From Candidatus Pullichristensenella avicola (GTDB lineage Bacteria > Bacillota > Clostridia > Christensenellales > Aristaeellaceae): a stretch of DNA of 64,000 bases. Both the position numbers and the translations under genes were made by a program. The notes below the pieces were generated by a model. The model was not told where the DNA came from. It saw only the letters and a list, made by a program, of their open reading frames with translations, and did not search any database. The DNA lies in assembly GCA_018711655.1 (NCBI GenBank), contig DVIA01000018.1:1-64000 (forward strand), given 5' to 3'. How positions within the stretch are numbered: position 1 is the stretch's first letter; the number at the start of each line of letters is the position of its first letter. Positions 36,001-43,930 of the stretch are shown piece after piece.

Positions 36001-36723
36001 CTAAATCGACTCAGAAACCCTCACAACGTCCAACAAATGCTCTGCCATAACGCGCCTGGCGATTTCCGGATTGTTGTTTTCAATCGCCTCCAGAATTTGG
36101 CGATGATACTCGATTGCGCGGTGCCGAACCGCCACATCCGCGTTGAAGTTGCGCGAAACTGTTTTGGAAAAAGCGTCCATAAGGCATCCCAACGTCCTGC
36201 TGAACAGAAGGTTTTGGCTGCTTCTTGCAATTTCCAAATGAAACATGGTATCGTACAGCGTCAGTTTTTTGACGTCGTCAATGTTCTGCGCCATTTTCTC
36301 CAAATCGCTTTTCAGGCGCTCGATGCTGTCCGCCGTGGCGCGCTGCGCCGCAAAAAAGGCGACGTCCTTTTCCAGCGACACGCGGAATTCCAAAAGCTCC
36401 GCGTAGTCCGCCATTCCAATCACCATATCGTATGGCATATTGGCTACAATCACATCATTGTCGTTTACATATGTGCCGCGCTTCGTTCTTGTAATCATTC
36501 CCGCGGATTGCAAAACCTTATACGTCTCCCGAAGCGTGCTGCGCCCCACCCCCAAATACTTGCAAAAGTCATTTTCGTTGGGAAATACAAAGCCCCCCGG
36601 AAGCTCGCCGGTCCAGATCAGCGCCTTCAGCTTTTCGCTTAGCCGCTCGACGACCGAGCCCCTTTTCCCTTCCACCAGATAACTGAGGCTTTTGAGCTTA
36701 TCTTCCGTATTGATGGCTCTCAA
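36001..36723 (-). CDS. GntR-family regulator, FadR subfamily
   Basis: A 240-residue regulator: winged HTH at residues about 22-88 (FPNENDFCKYLGVGRSTLRETYKVLQSAGMI split over 45-75) and a helical FCD ligand domain from about 100, with the metal-ligand pattern Asp/His in LYDTMFHLEIA, YHRQILEAI and AEHLLDV. The start is taken as TTG 36723, which lacks a clear ribosome binding site, so the true start is uncertain by a few codons. It has a consensus promoter with an operator over its start and probably represses itself and the downstream operon. Confidence 0.87.
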   Translation of the reverse strand: MRAINTEDKLKSLSYLVEGKRGSVVERLSEKLKALIWTGELPGGFVFPNENDFCKYLGVGRSTLRETYKVLQSAGMITRTKRGTYVNDNDVIVANMPYDMVIGMADYAELLEFRVSLEKDVAFFAAQRATADSIERLKSDLEKMAQNIDDVKKLTLYDTMFHLEIARSSQNLLFSRTLGCLMDAFSKTVSRNFNADVAVRHRAIEYHRQILEAIENNNPEIARRVMAEHLLDVVRVSESI

Positions 36724-36748
36724 CTCTTTCTGCGGTTACTGTTGCATG

Positions 36749-36759
36749 TTGTCTGACAA
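36749..36759. promoter_or_regulatory. FadR/GntR-type operator over the regulator's own start site
   Basis: TTGTCTGACAA is an inverted repeat with only the centre unpaired and lies immediately downstream of the -10 hexamer of the regulator promoter. This suggests autorepression. Confidence 0.65.
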
Positions 36760-36760
36760 T

Positions 36761-36789
36761 ATTATAGTAAATCCCAATGCCCCTGTCAA
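36761..36789 (-). promoter_or_regulatory. Consensus sigma-A promoter of the GntR regulator
   Basis: Minus strand: TTGACA (36789-36784), 17 nt, TATAAT (36766-36761). Perfect consensus. Confidence 0.9.
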
Positions 36790-36812
36790 GCGTTTCCTCT
36801 GAATTTTCTTTA

Positions 36813-36842
36813 ATTATACCATTTGCACATATATTGCATCAA
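36813..36842 (-). promoter_or_regulatory. Second, upstream promoter-like element of the GntR regulator
   Basis: Minus strand: TTGATG (36842-36837), 18 nt, TATAAT (36818-36813), about 50 bp upstream of the main promoter. Confidence 0.5.
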
Positions 36843-36996
36843 GAAATATGCGAATTGTCGCTACGCGGCGTTCTTCCCCGCTTCTTCTGTTGTTTTAACC
36901 GCAACCACGGCGCAGGCGAAACGGCGCGCCGCTTGAAAGACGCAGCGTTGCAAAAAGGTTGCGCTTTTCGGTAGGCAAACGGCGCGCTTACACAGC

Positions 36997-37031
36997 AAAA
37001 GCCCCGAAACTTCAACAGTTTCAGGGCTTTT
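36997..37031 (-). terminator. Terminator of the tRNA-Arg gene
   Basis: Minus strand: AAAAGCCCTGAAAC (37031-37018) pairs with GTTTCGGGGCTTTT (37010-36997), just past the tRNA. The A and U flanks make it usable in both directions. Confidence 0.8.
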
Positions 37032-37034
37032 CTT

Positions 37035-37111
37035 TGGCGTGCCCGAAGGGATTCGAACCCCTGACCTTTTGGTTCGTAGCCAAACACTCTATCCGGCTGA
37101 GCTACGGGCAC
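37035..37111 (-). tRNA. tRNA-Arg (anticodon ACG)
   Basis: On the minus strand the sequence folds as a cloverleaf: acceptor GTGCCCG/CGGGCAC, D arm GCTCAGCCGGATAGAGT, anticodon arm TTTGG-CTACGAA-CCAAA with anticodon ACG, and T arm GGGG-TTCGAAT-CCC(T). A discriminator G and the CCA end are encoded (37038-37035). It has its own promoter and terminator. Confidence 0.95.
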
Positions 37112-37137
37112 ATGGCCTTTTCTCAAGGCGCTTATAC

Positions 37138-37166
37138 AGTATAGCGCGAATGGAGGCGCTTGTCAA
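37138..37166 (-). promoter_or_regulatory. Sigma-A promoter of tRNA-Arg
   Basis: Minus strand: TTGACA (37166-37161), 17 nt, TATACT (37143-37138), 27 nt before the tRNA 5' end. Confidence 0.85.
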
Positions 37167-37276
37167 TGCTTATCCGCCCAAAATCAACAAATTTACATTC
37201 AGCGCCGGGAAAAAGCCGCCCACTCCGCCGCCGCAAGGGCCGCGCCCGTCAGGGCGAAAGCCATTCGGGGAAAAGG

Positions 37277-37303
37277 AAAAGCGCCGCGCGTTCTGCGCGG
37301 CGC
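37277..37303 (-). terminator. Terminator of the GT-C membrane protein gene
   Basis: Minus strand: GCGCCGCGC (37303-37295), five-nt loop, GCGCGGCGC (37289-37281), then four U, 8 nt past the stop. Confidence 0.9.
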
Positions 37304-37311
37304 GATCCCTC

Positions 37312-38820
37312 TTACGGCTGGACGATGGGAATGGAATAGAGCGCAAAGCACTCGCCGATCGAGTCCGCCTCCGCAGAGCGGTAGAGCAGCGCCTCGTCGG
37401 TAAGATACGGTTCAAGCTGCGCGAGCATCTCCATTTCCAGCGCAGCGTCGGCTTCCAGCGCGATCAGGCAGATGCTTTCACAGGTCGGATCCACCTCAAG
37501 CGCCCAGGCGCAAATGCTCTCGTAATCGTTCAGGCGCAGATGTTCGAAGTAATCCCTGTCCCAGGTGACGTAGGTAACGGGCTGTCCGCTGTAGGGGCTA
37601 TAGAACGTGTAATCCTCGGAAAGATAGGGAAGAATGGCGGACGTGCGCGGCTCGTTGACCTCCAGGAAGATCGTCTGCGCAGGCAAATTGTCCTTAATGA
37701 AGGCGGCGCAGTCCTCCGCGCCCGAAAAGGGATGGCGTATATCGCGAACGACGTTTGGATATGCCGCGTAACTGGCGGCAAAGAGCAGCGCCATGGCCAG
37801 CGCCATCACGCGGCGCAGCCAGGCGTCGCGCGCCTTGGGCCATGCGACCCAGAAAAACCACAGCAGCACAAAGAACATTGTGATCAGCTGCATGACGTGG
37901 CCCTTGTGCAGCACAGCGTAAAGCCCAAGGTGATACAGCACGGCCGCCGCGGCTACAATGAACGCCTTGAGCACCCCAAACGCACGCTTGCGCAGCATGC
38001 GCACGAAGAAAAACGCCACCACCAGCGCGGCTGCGGCCAGCGCGACATACCGCAGCGGGCCGAGGAAGGACGCCGCGGTCATATACAGCCCCAGCGCCGC
38101 CTGCGGGAAATACAGAAGGTCGCCAAGGTTTACCGTATAGCCCGTAGAGGCGCGCGCATTGGAAAGCTGCGCCAGAAGAAACAGGAAACTCAACAGCGGC
38201 AGCGTCAGCCCCGCGCCCTGCGCAAGAAGCCTTCTGCGGTCGCGGTCGCGCCGGTAGCCATGCACGGCCTCGCCCAGCCACACCAGCGAGGCTGCGGCGG
38301 CCATGCCCAGCATGGCGATATGCGTTTGCACCATCAGCGCGACGCTCAGCCCGTATCGCAGCGGTTTTTCGCGGCGGTCGCGATAGAAGATCGCCATCAG
38401 CGCCGCAAACAACGGAACCAGGCAATAGCTGCGCGAAATCACGGGATAATAGTAGGAAAACGCGCAACCGAACAGGGCGAGTATCTTGATCGGCAACGGC
38501 AGCGGCGCTTTCCACAGCAAAAGCGCGGCGGTCACGGCCATGATCGTCAGGCTGAGCACATTCATGGAAACATATGGAAGCCCCAGCTTGGCCAGCGGCA
38601 TCAGCAGAAGATGCCACAGACAGGGATGCCCCTCGTAGGACATTTGAGCGATCAGTTCCGGGATGGACAAATCCCGCGCCAGAAGCCACGCCTGCGCCTC
38701 GTCGCGCCAGTTTTCATGGCGGACAACCAAAAAAGCATTCAGCAACACATACGCCAGCAGTACGACGGCGTAGAGGATGTTCCTGCGACGGGCAGCAGAC
38801 CGGACGGCCTCGTCTTGCAC
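37312..38820 (-). CDS. Polytopic membrane protein, GT-C glycosyltransferase-like
   Basis: A 502-residue protein with about ten to twelve membrane helices and a 120-residue extracytoplasmic C-terminal domain. The first loop, HENWRDEAQAWLLARDLS followed by EGHPCLWH, has the acidic DE pair and His expected of GT-C enzymes of the protein-mannosyl/ArnT group, which use polyprenyl-phosphate sugars. Start at GTG 38820 with GAGGGG nine nt upstream. It is a single gene with its own promoter and terminator. A role in envelope glycan transfer is inferred; no acceptor is evident. Confidence 0.7.
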   Translation of the reverse strand: MQDEAVRSAARRRNILYAVVLLAYVLLNAFLVVRHENWRDEAQAWLLARDLSIPELIAQMSYEGHPCLWHLLLMPLAKLGLPYVSMNVLSLTIMAVTAALLLWKAPLPLPIKILALFGCAFSYYYPVISRSYCLVPLFAALMAIFYRDRREKPLRYGLSVALMVQTHIAMLGMAAAASLVWLGEAVHGYRRDRDRRRLLAQGAGLTLPLLSFLFLLAQLSNARASTGYTVNLGDLLYFPQAALGLYMTAASFLGPLRYVALAAAALVVAFFFVRMLRKRAFGVLKAFIVAAAAVLYHLGLYAVLHKGHVMQLITMFFVLLWFFWVAWPKARDAWLRRVMALAMALLFAASYAAYPNVVRDIRHPFSGAEDCAAFIKDNLPAQTIFLEVNEPRTSAILPYLSEDYTFYSPYSGQPVTYVTWDRDYFEHLRLNDYESICAWALEVDPTCESICLIALEADAALEMEMLAQLEPYLTDEALLYRSAEADSIGECFALYSIPIVQP

Positions 38821-38859
38821 AACGCATTTCCCCTCTCTAAGCGGAAGTCCATGGAATTT

Positions 38860-38888
38860 ATGCTATCACAAAACGAAATTTCTGTCAA
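38860..38888 (-). promoter_or_regulatory. Sigma-A promoter of the GT-C gene
   Basis: Minus strand: TTGACA (38888-38883), 17 nt, TAGCAT (38865-38860). The 280 nt between this and the CRISPR array (38889-39167) hold no gene I can support; a decayed repeat-like stretch ending in GTGAACGG is at about 39105-39139. Confidence 0.8.
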
Positions 38889-39167
38889 TGCGCCTCTGAA
38901 GCCGCGCCGCGATGTCGCGCAGGCGCATGCAAGGCGCGCTATATCGCGCGGTTCAGGGTATTCAGCGGCCGCAAGCGTTTCGCCTTTTGGCATGCGCAAG
39001 GGCAGGCAATGCCAAAGCGCGCCGCCCGCACACGGCCGCATCGCAGACGGAGCGCTTGGGCGCGCCGCCGCAAGACGGCGAGGCCTCTCCGGCAAAGCCG
39101 AGCGCCCATCCCCCCTTCTTCGGACATAAGCGTGAACGGAATCGACGCAAATTTGTAGGGAGAACGA

Positions 39168-40369
39168 TACGCCTCTCCGCGGGAGGGCGGACGAGCGGCG
39201 TAGGCGCGGACATCGCCGCGGCGTGGGAATATGCCCCCGCGCACGAGGGCGAGTGAAGAATATTACGGCGATCCGAAAATCGTCACGCCATATGCCCCCG
39301 CGCACGAGGGCGAGCGCGTTTCGCCCTCAAAATTGACCAGCCCGTTGATATATGCCCCTCGCGCACGAGGGCGAGTGGGGCAGCGCCGAGGCTATGCGCT
39401 TGGATGATAAAAGTATGCCCCCCGCGCGCGAGGGCGAGTGGCGTTCGCTGATAAACTCGGAGTGCCTATCGCTGGTATGCCCCCGCGCACGAGGGCGAGC
39501 GTCGTAGCTCTGCTTGCCGGATTGCAGTTTGTGCTCCATATTCCCCCCCCCGCGCGCGAAGGCGAACGGCATTGGCCTCTTCCACAAAAGCGCCCGTCCG
39601 CATATTCCCCCCCGCGCGCGAAGGCGAACGGATGCGATGGAATACGAATTAATGCACGGCGCCCAACTCTCCCCTCATGCGAGGGCGAACGAGTTCACCC
39701 CTTTCTGAATGATGTCAGCGTTGTATGCCTCCCTGTGCGAGGGCGAACGTGCCGGTGATCGGCGCAGTGCTTGTGTTCGCACCTTCCTTCCCCGTGCGCA
39801 GGAGCGAGCGGCTGGTTTCCAACGGCTAAGAGAGGGGAGACGGTCTCTCCCCTCCCTGCACGCAAGGGCGAGCGTTTGCCGTCTTGCAAAGCGCCATCTT
39901 ATAGCAGGCTCTCCTCCCCGTGTGCAAGGACGAACGGCCTAAATTCAGTGGTAAAAATTGCACGGCGGGCCTACTCACTCTGCGCGCGAGGGCGAGCGGC
40001 TCCTCGGCCATGGAGAAATTCCTCCCCGTTCTTACGCCTCCCCGCGCGCGAGGGCGAGCGGCGCGCTCGAATCGACCCATAAAAATCATACTCTACGCCT
40101 CCCCGCGCGCGAGGGCGAGCGGACAGATCAAGCGAAGAAGAGCGCAGGGTGGATGCTACGCCTCCCCGCGCGCGAGGGCAAGCGGAGGGCGACGAACTGT
40201 TCGAGGCAATGTTTGAACTACGCCTCCCCGCGCGCGAGGGCAAGCGACGCTTTGACCGTCTTGTTGCTGTCCTCGGGTTCTCCCCTTCTCCCATGCAAGG
40301 GCAAGCGACTCGGGCGGATGGCGGCGACGAAAGCGAAGAGGCTTCCTTCCCCCGCGCAAGGGCAAGCCA
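39168..40369 (+). CRISPR. Orphan degenerate CRISPR array, type I-E-like geometry
   Basis: About 20 copies of a 29-nt repeat are spaced at 58-67 bp, mostly 61-62. The best copies (40033-40061, 40094-40122, 40157-40185, 40219-40247) read TACGCCTCCCCGCGCGCG then AGGGCGAGCGG, with spacers of 32, 34 and 33 nt. Left-hand copies (39230, 39291, 39480s) read TATGCCCCCGCGCACG then AGGGCGAG; middle copies are more divergent (CTGTGCGAGGGCGAACG and similar). The length, the CCCCGC core and the GxGAxCxG end resemble type I-E repeats, which fixes the plus orientation tentatively. Spacers are all different. No cas gene is in the window. Repeat divergence suggests decay. Confidence 0.78.
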
Positions 40370-40589
40370 GCCTGTCAGCCCTGTCCCGGCGCCAATTGCT
40401 TGCACCGGTAAGATTGAGTGCCCGCCGGAACCGGCGTCTGCGTCGCACTCCTTCCCCGCCGCGCAGGGTTGGAACATCGAGGCGGCGGGATGACCGCTGC
40501 TCCGTCAGGCAAATCCCGGCGCGACAAACTTCTCGAGGGCGGAAGGAAATGGCGAGCGTTCGCCTTCAGCCGCCCGTCCGCATCGCGGC

Positions 40590-40618
40590 TTGACAACCCG
40601 TGCTCAGCGCTGTATAAT
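40590..40618 (+). promoter_or_regulatory. Consensus sigma-A promoter of tRNA-Leu
   Basis: TTGACA (40590-40595), 17 nt, TATAAT (40613-40618), 12 nt before the tRNA 5' end. The stretch 40370-40589 after the array holds only one weak repeat-like remnant (about 40448-40472). Confidence 0.9.
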
Positions 40619-40629
40619 CATGCTGTCGC

Positions 40630-40716
40630 GCCGCTATGGTGGAATTGGCAGACACAAAGGACTTAAAATCCTTCGGAAGAAATTCCGTATCGGTTCGAGC
40701 CCGATTAGCGGCACCA
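40630..40716 (+). tRNA. tRNA-Leu (anticodon TAA)
   Basis: An 87-nt class II tRNA: acceptor GCCGCTA/TAGCGGC, anticodon stem AAGGA-CTTAAAA-TCCTT with anticodon TAA, a variable arm CGGAAGAAATTCCG, T arm ATCGG-TTCGAGC-CCGAT, discriminator A and encoded CCA (40714-40716). Confidence 0.95.
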
Positions 40717-40791
40717 TGCCCGACTTCGTTGCGAAGGCGGGCATTTTTGTCGCTATGGCCTGCGCTGCCAAAGCTCTACGGCCCTGCCGAA

Positions 40792-41095
40792 AACAGTCGC
40801 CCGCGCGAAAGCGCCGTCACACGGGCGACCGCCCGGACATGCGCAAAACCGGGAAAGCGACGTCTGCGCGGCGGCCTGTCATAACAGCATCCCCCGTGCG
40901 CAACGACTCTCCGGCTTGCCGGAAGCGTTCCAGGCGGTTTTACAACAGTCCCCGCGCAAAACCGCCGTTACACGGGCGACCGCCCGGACATGCGCAAAAC
41001 CGGGAAAGCGACGTCTGCGCAGCGGCCGGCCATAACAGCATTCCCCGTGTGCAACGGCTCTCCTGCTTGCCGGAAGTGTCGCTGGCGGTTTTATG
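40792..41095. repeat. Tandem duplication, two ~152-bp copies
   Basis: 40792-40943 is repeated at 40944-41095 at about 90 percent identity; both contain ACGGGCGACCGCCCGGACAT and end GGCGGTTTTA. The stretch between tRNA-Leu and pgi has no gene I can support. Confidence 0.85.
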
Positions 41096-41141
41096 CAAGG
41101 CCCTGAACGCCGCGCACGCCCGCCGCAAACGAAGCCTGCGC

Positions 41142-41169
41142 AAAAAAGCCACGGCGTTTCCGCCGTGGC
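41142..41169 (-). terminator. Terminator of pgi
   Basis: Minus strand: GCCACGGCG (41169-41161) pairs with CGCCGTGGC (41156-41148), followed by six U (41147-41142), 14 nt past the stop. Confidence 0.92.
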
Positions 41170-41183
41170 AAACGGGTCTGAAC

Positions 41184-42587
41184 TCAGAACATGTAATCGG
41201 GATGACGCGCGGGACGGTTCTTCATTTCCTCGCGCTTGGCGGCATGCTTTTCGCTGTCGTAGCCCATCACCGCATAGGCGGCGAGCTTGGATTCCTCCAC
41301 GCCGGGCTGGTTGAAGGCGTCGATGTTGAGCAGCGCGCCCGCGTAGGCGGTCACCAGTTCAAAGAAATAGAGCAACTGGCCCACGGTCGTCTCGTTGACG
41401 GCCGGCAGGGAGATGATCTGGCACATGCGGCCGGCGCGGTAGAGGGCGTATTCCGTGCCCTGGCGCTCGGCTTCAATGAGCTGATTGTGGCTCTTGCCGC
41501 CGAGGAAGGCAATGGTGGGCACGTCCTCGCAGCCATGCGGAATCGGCGTTTCGGCGCGGAAAGCATCCACCTTCAGGAAGGTGATGACCTTGTCAAACGG
41601 GCCCTCCGTGTAAAGCTGCAACTGCGAATGCTGGTCGGTCACGCCCAGGGCCTTGACGGGCGTCTGCCCCACATGGCAGGGCTTGCCGTCGAGGGTGAGG
41701 TTTTTGCCGAGGCTCTCAGCCCAGAGTTGTGCGTACCAGTCGCTCATCAATTTGAGCGAATCGGCGTAGGGAAGCATCACGGAAATGTTCGCGCCCTTGC
41801 GCATGGCCGCGACCATCAGCCCGGCCTCGAACAGCGCCGGGTTTTTCCACGGATCGTCGCCGAGGCAGCGCTGATCCATCTCCCGCGCGCCCGCTACCAG
41901 AGCGCGGACGTCTACGCCGGTCACGGCCGCGGCGAGCAGGCCCACCGGGCACAATTCGGAAAAGCGCCCGCCGACGCCGTCGGGAATGTAGAAGGTCTCG
42001 TAACCCTCCTGACGGGCGATCTTGATCAGGAAGCCCTTGTTTTCAGAGGTGGTAATGAGTATATGACGGCGATAGTCGTCCCCCACGGCCTTTTTGAGCA
42101 GATCCAGAACGATCAGATACTGGCTCATGGTTTCGGCCGTGCCGCCGGATTTGGTGATGACGTTGAAGCAGGTGGTTCGAACGTCAATCACGTCCAGAAG
42201 CGCCGCCATGCGCTCGGGGTCGATGTTGTCCTCTATGTACAGGCGCGGCCCGCCGCGCTTTTCGCGGGGAAGCTCGTTGTAGTGCAGGTGCCGCAAAGCC
42301 TGGTGCACGGCCGCCGGGCCGAGCGCCGAGCCGCCGATGCCCAGCACAACGAAGCTTTCAAACGTATCGCGCACGCGCTTGGCCGCCTCTTCAATGGCGG
42401 TAAGCACGCCGTCCTGATTGTAAGGCAGATCCATCCAGCCCTGCATGCCCTTGCCGCGGTTCTGCTCGACCATGGCGTGCGCTGCGCGCAGCGACGCCTG
42501 CATATCCTCCATGTCCGCGCGCGCGATGCCGTGCTCGCCGACATATTCTGCCATCATCGGGTTGAAGTCAAAGCGAATCCCTTCCAT
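41184..42587 (-). CDS. pgi: Glucose-6-phosphate isomerase
   Basis: A 467-residue phosphoglucose isomerase interconverting glucose 6-phosphate and fructose 6-phosphate in glycolysis. The first SIS domain has VLGIGGSALGPAAV and the phosphate loop ITKSGGTAETMSQ; the active-site segment GGRFSELCPVGLLAAAVTG and the catalytic Glu in WAESLGK follow; GVTDQHSQLQL and the C-terminal FNQPGVEESK, with the catalytic Lys, complete the site. Length fits the bacterial ~450-residue family. Monocistronic, with own promoter and terminator; ATG at 42587 after GGAGGAG. Confidence 0.96.
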   Translation of the reverse strand: MEGIRFDFNPMMAEYVGEHGIARADMEDMQASLRAAHAMVEQNRGKGMQGWMDLPYNQDGVLTAIEEAAKRVRDTFESFVVLGIGGSALGPAAVHQALRHLHYNELPREKRGGPRLYIEDNIDPERMAALLDVIDVRTTCFNVITKSGGTAETMSQYLIVLDLLKKAVGDDYRRHILITTSENKGFLIKIARQEGYETFYIPDGVGGRFSELCPVGLLAAAVTGVDVRALVAGAREMDQRCLGDDPWKNPALFEAGLMVAAMRKGANISVMLPYADSLKLMSDWYAQLWAESLGKNLTLDGKPCHVGQTPVKALGVTDQHSQLQLYTEGPFDKVITFLKVDAFRAETPIPHGCEDVPTIAFLGGKSHNQLIEAERQGTEYALYRAGRMCQIISLPAVNETTVGQLLYFFELVTAYAGALLNIDAFNQPGVEESKLAAYAVMGYDSEKHAAKREEMKNRPARHPDYMF

Positions 42588-42619
42588 GCCTTCTCCTCCG
42601 TTTGCAAAATGATATACCT

Positions 42620-42648
42620 ATTATAAGGCAAACCGGGGAAAATTGCAA
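42620..42648 (-). promoter_or_regulatory. Sigma-A promoter of pgi
   Basis: Minus strand: TTGCAA (42648-42643), 17 nt, TATAAT (42625-42620), 33 nt before the ATG. Confidence 0.85.
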
Positions 42649-42764
42649 CCTTTGTATGGACGCGCCGGCGTTTCCAAAGCCGGAAAACCTGCCGGACGGA
42701 GGAAAAGCGGCGTGGAGGCGGAGCGCGCCGCCGTGCGGACTGCGGGCGATCGGAGGCCGTCCCC

Positions 42765-43126
42765 GGATCGCCCTTCGACCTCGCTTGCGCGGCGGAGCGA
42801 CGCGCCGCGGGCACGGACATGACCTGCATGGATCGCTCCGACCCGCCTGTGCAGCGGAGCGACGCGCTGCGGGCACGGACATGACCTGCATGGATCGCTC
42901 CGACCCGTCTGCGCAGCGGAGCGACGCGCTGCGGGCACAGACATGACCTGCACGGATCGCTCCGACCCGTCTGTTCGGTGAAATGACGCGCTGCGGGCAC
43001 GGACATGACCTGCACGGATCGCTCCGACCCGCCTGTTCGGTGAAATGACGCGCCGCGGACACGGACATGACCTGCATGGATCGCTGCGACCCGTCTGCGC
43101 GGCGGAGCGACGCACCGCGGGCACGA
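42765..43126. repeat. Tandem array of ~62-bp units, nearly six copies
   Basis: The word GACCTGCATGGATCGCTCCG (or CACGGATCG variant) starts at 42821, 42883, 42945, 43007 and 43069, exactly 62 bp apart. Each unit has a conserved ~46-bp part and a ~16-bp block with two alternatives (GCGCAGCGGAGC or GTTCGGTGAAAT). Sixty-two is not a multiple of three, so the long open frames through it shift frame each unit and are not credible genes. Confidence 0.9.
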
Positions 43127-43231
43127 AATCGCGCCGCGTTCGCCAGAGCCTTGGCTCGCCTGCGCATCGCCCGGTCCTGCATCCGCGTGGGTTGCGCGCC
43201 TTTCCACTGAGAAATTTCGAAACTGTGCTTG

Positions 43232-43826
43232 CCCGGCCCTGCGTCCGCGCGGGCGCGCGCCCCGTCCCCGCCAGCGACGCGCGACGCGCGGGCCGTGTCG
43301 CTTCATTTTCCGCCGCGCCGGCGAACGTGCCCCGGCGGAATATTCCCGCGCCGCCGGCGTCTCCGCGCGACAAGGCGACCCCGTTCGTGCCGGGACGCGG
43401 ATAGCGTGGAACTCTCCGCGCGCCGCCCGTTCGCGCCGGGACGCGAGCCGTCGTCGCGATTCGATTCCATCCGCCCGGACAGTCGTCGGGGTGTAGCGGG
43501 CCGCCGTTTTGCTTTGAGCAAAGCATCTCTCCACACGGACGGGCGGCGAAGCGCCGCGCGGCGTGGAAACGGAAATCTCCGCGCCCGACATTCCCACCTG
43601 GGCGCACGGCTTGCCCGGCCCTGCGTCCACGCGGTTGCGCGCCCCGTCCCCACCAGTACGGTCCCCGGCCCTGCGTCCGCGCGGGCGCGCGCCCTGTCCC
43701 CGCCAGCGACGCGCGACGCGCGGGCCGTGTCGCTTCATTTTCCGCCGCGCCGGCGGATGTGCCCCGGCGGAATATTCCCGCGCCGCCGGCGTCTCCGCGC
43801 GGCAAGGCGACCCCGTTCGCGCCGGG
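43232..43826. repeat. Large direct repeat, two ~163-bp copies 432 bp apart, plus a partial third
   Basis: 43232-43394 recurs at 43664-43826 almost unchanged (starts CCCGGCCCTGCGTCC). A shorter related copy lies at about 43611-43656. Sequence between 43127 and 43884 is otherwise without a supportable gene. Confidence 0.85.
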
Positions 43827-43884
43827 GAACGATGCAGGTTTCCGCCTCGAACGCCCGCCGTTCCGGACGCGCTGCACTTCACGG

Positions 43885-43925
43885 GCGCAAAAACCCCCGC
43901 GGCCGCGGCGCGGGGGTTTTTGCGC
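43885..43925. terminator. Strong bidirectional terminator after the acyl-CoA synthetase gene
   Basis: GCGCAAAAACCCCCGCG (43885-43901) pairs perfectly with CGCGGGGGTTTTTGCGC (43909-43925) around a 7-nt loop. On the minus strand it ends the acyl-CoA synthetase gene six nt away. Confidence 0.9.
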
Positions 43926-43930
43926 TTTGC

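Noticed and set aside
37039..39129. 696-codon plus-strand frame across tRNA-Arg and the GT-C gene
   Set aside because: Runs through a tRNA on the other strand and the GT-C gene; no coding signature.
39826..40593. Overlapping frames encoding repeated PRARASG-like peptides
   Set aside because: These are translations of the CRISPR repeats in several frames, with no start signals.
36997..41169. Genomic island between the two tRNA genes
   Set aside because: No integrase, att-like duplication of tRNA ends, or transposase is visible; only a membrane protein and the CRISPR array lie there.
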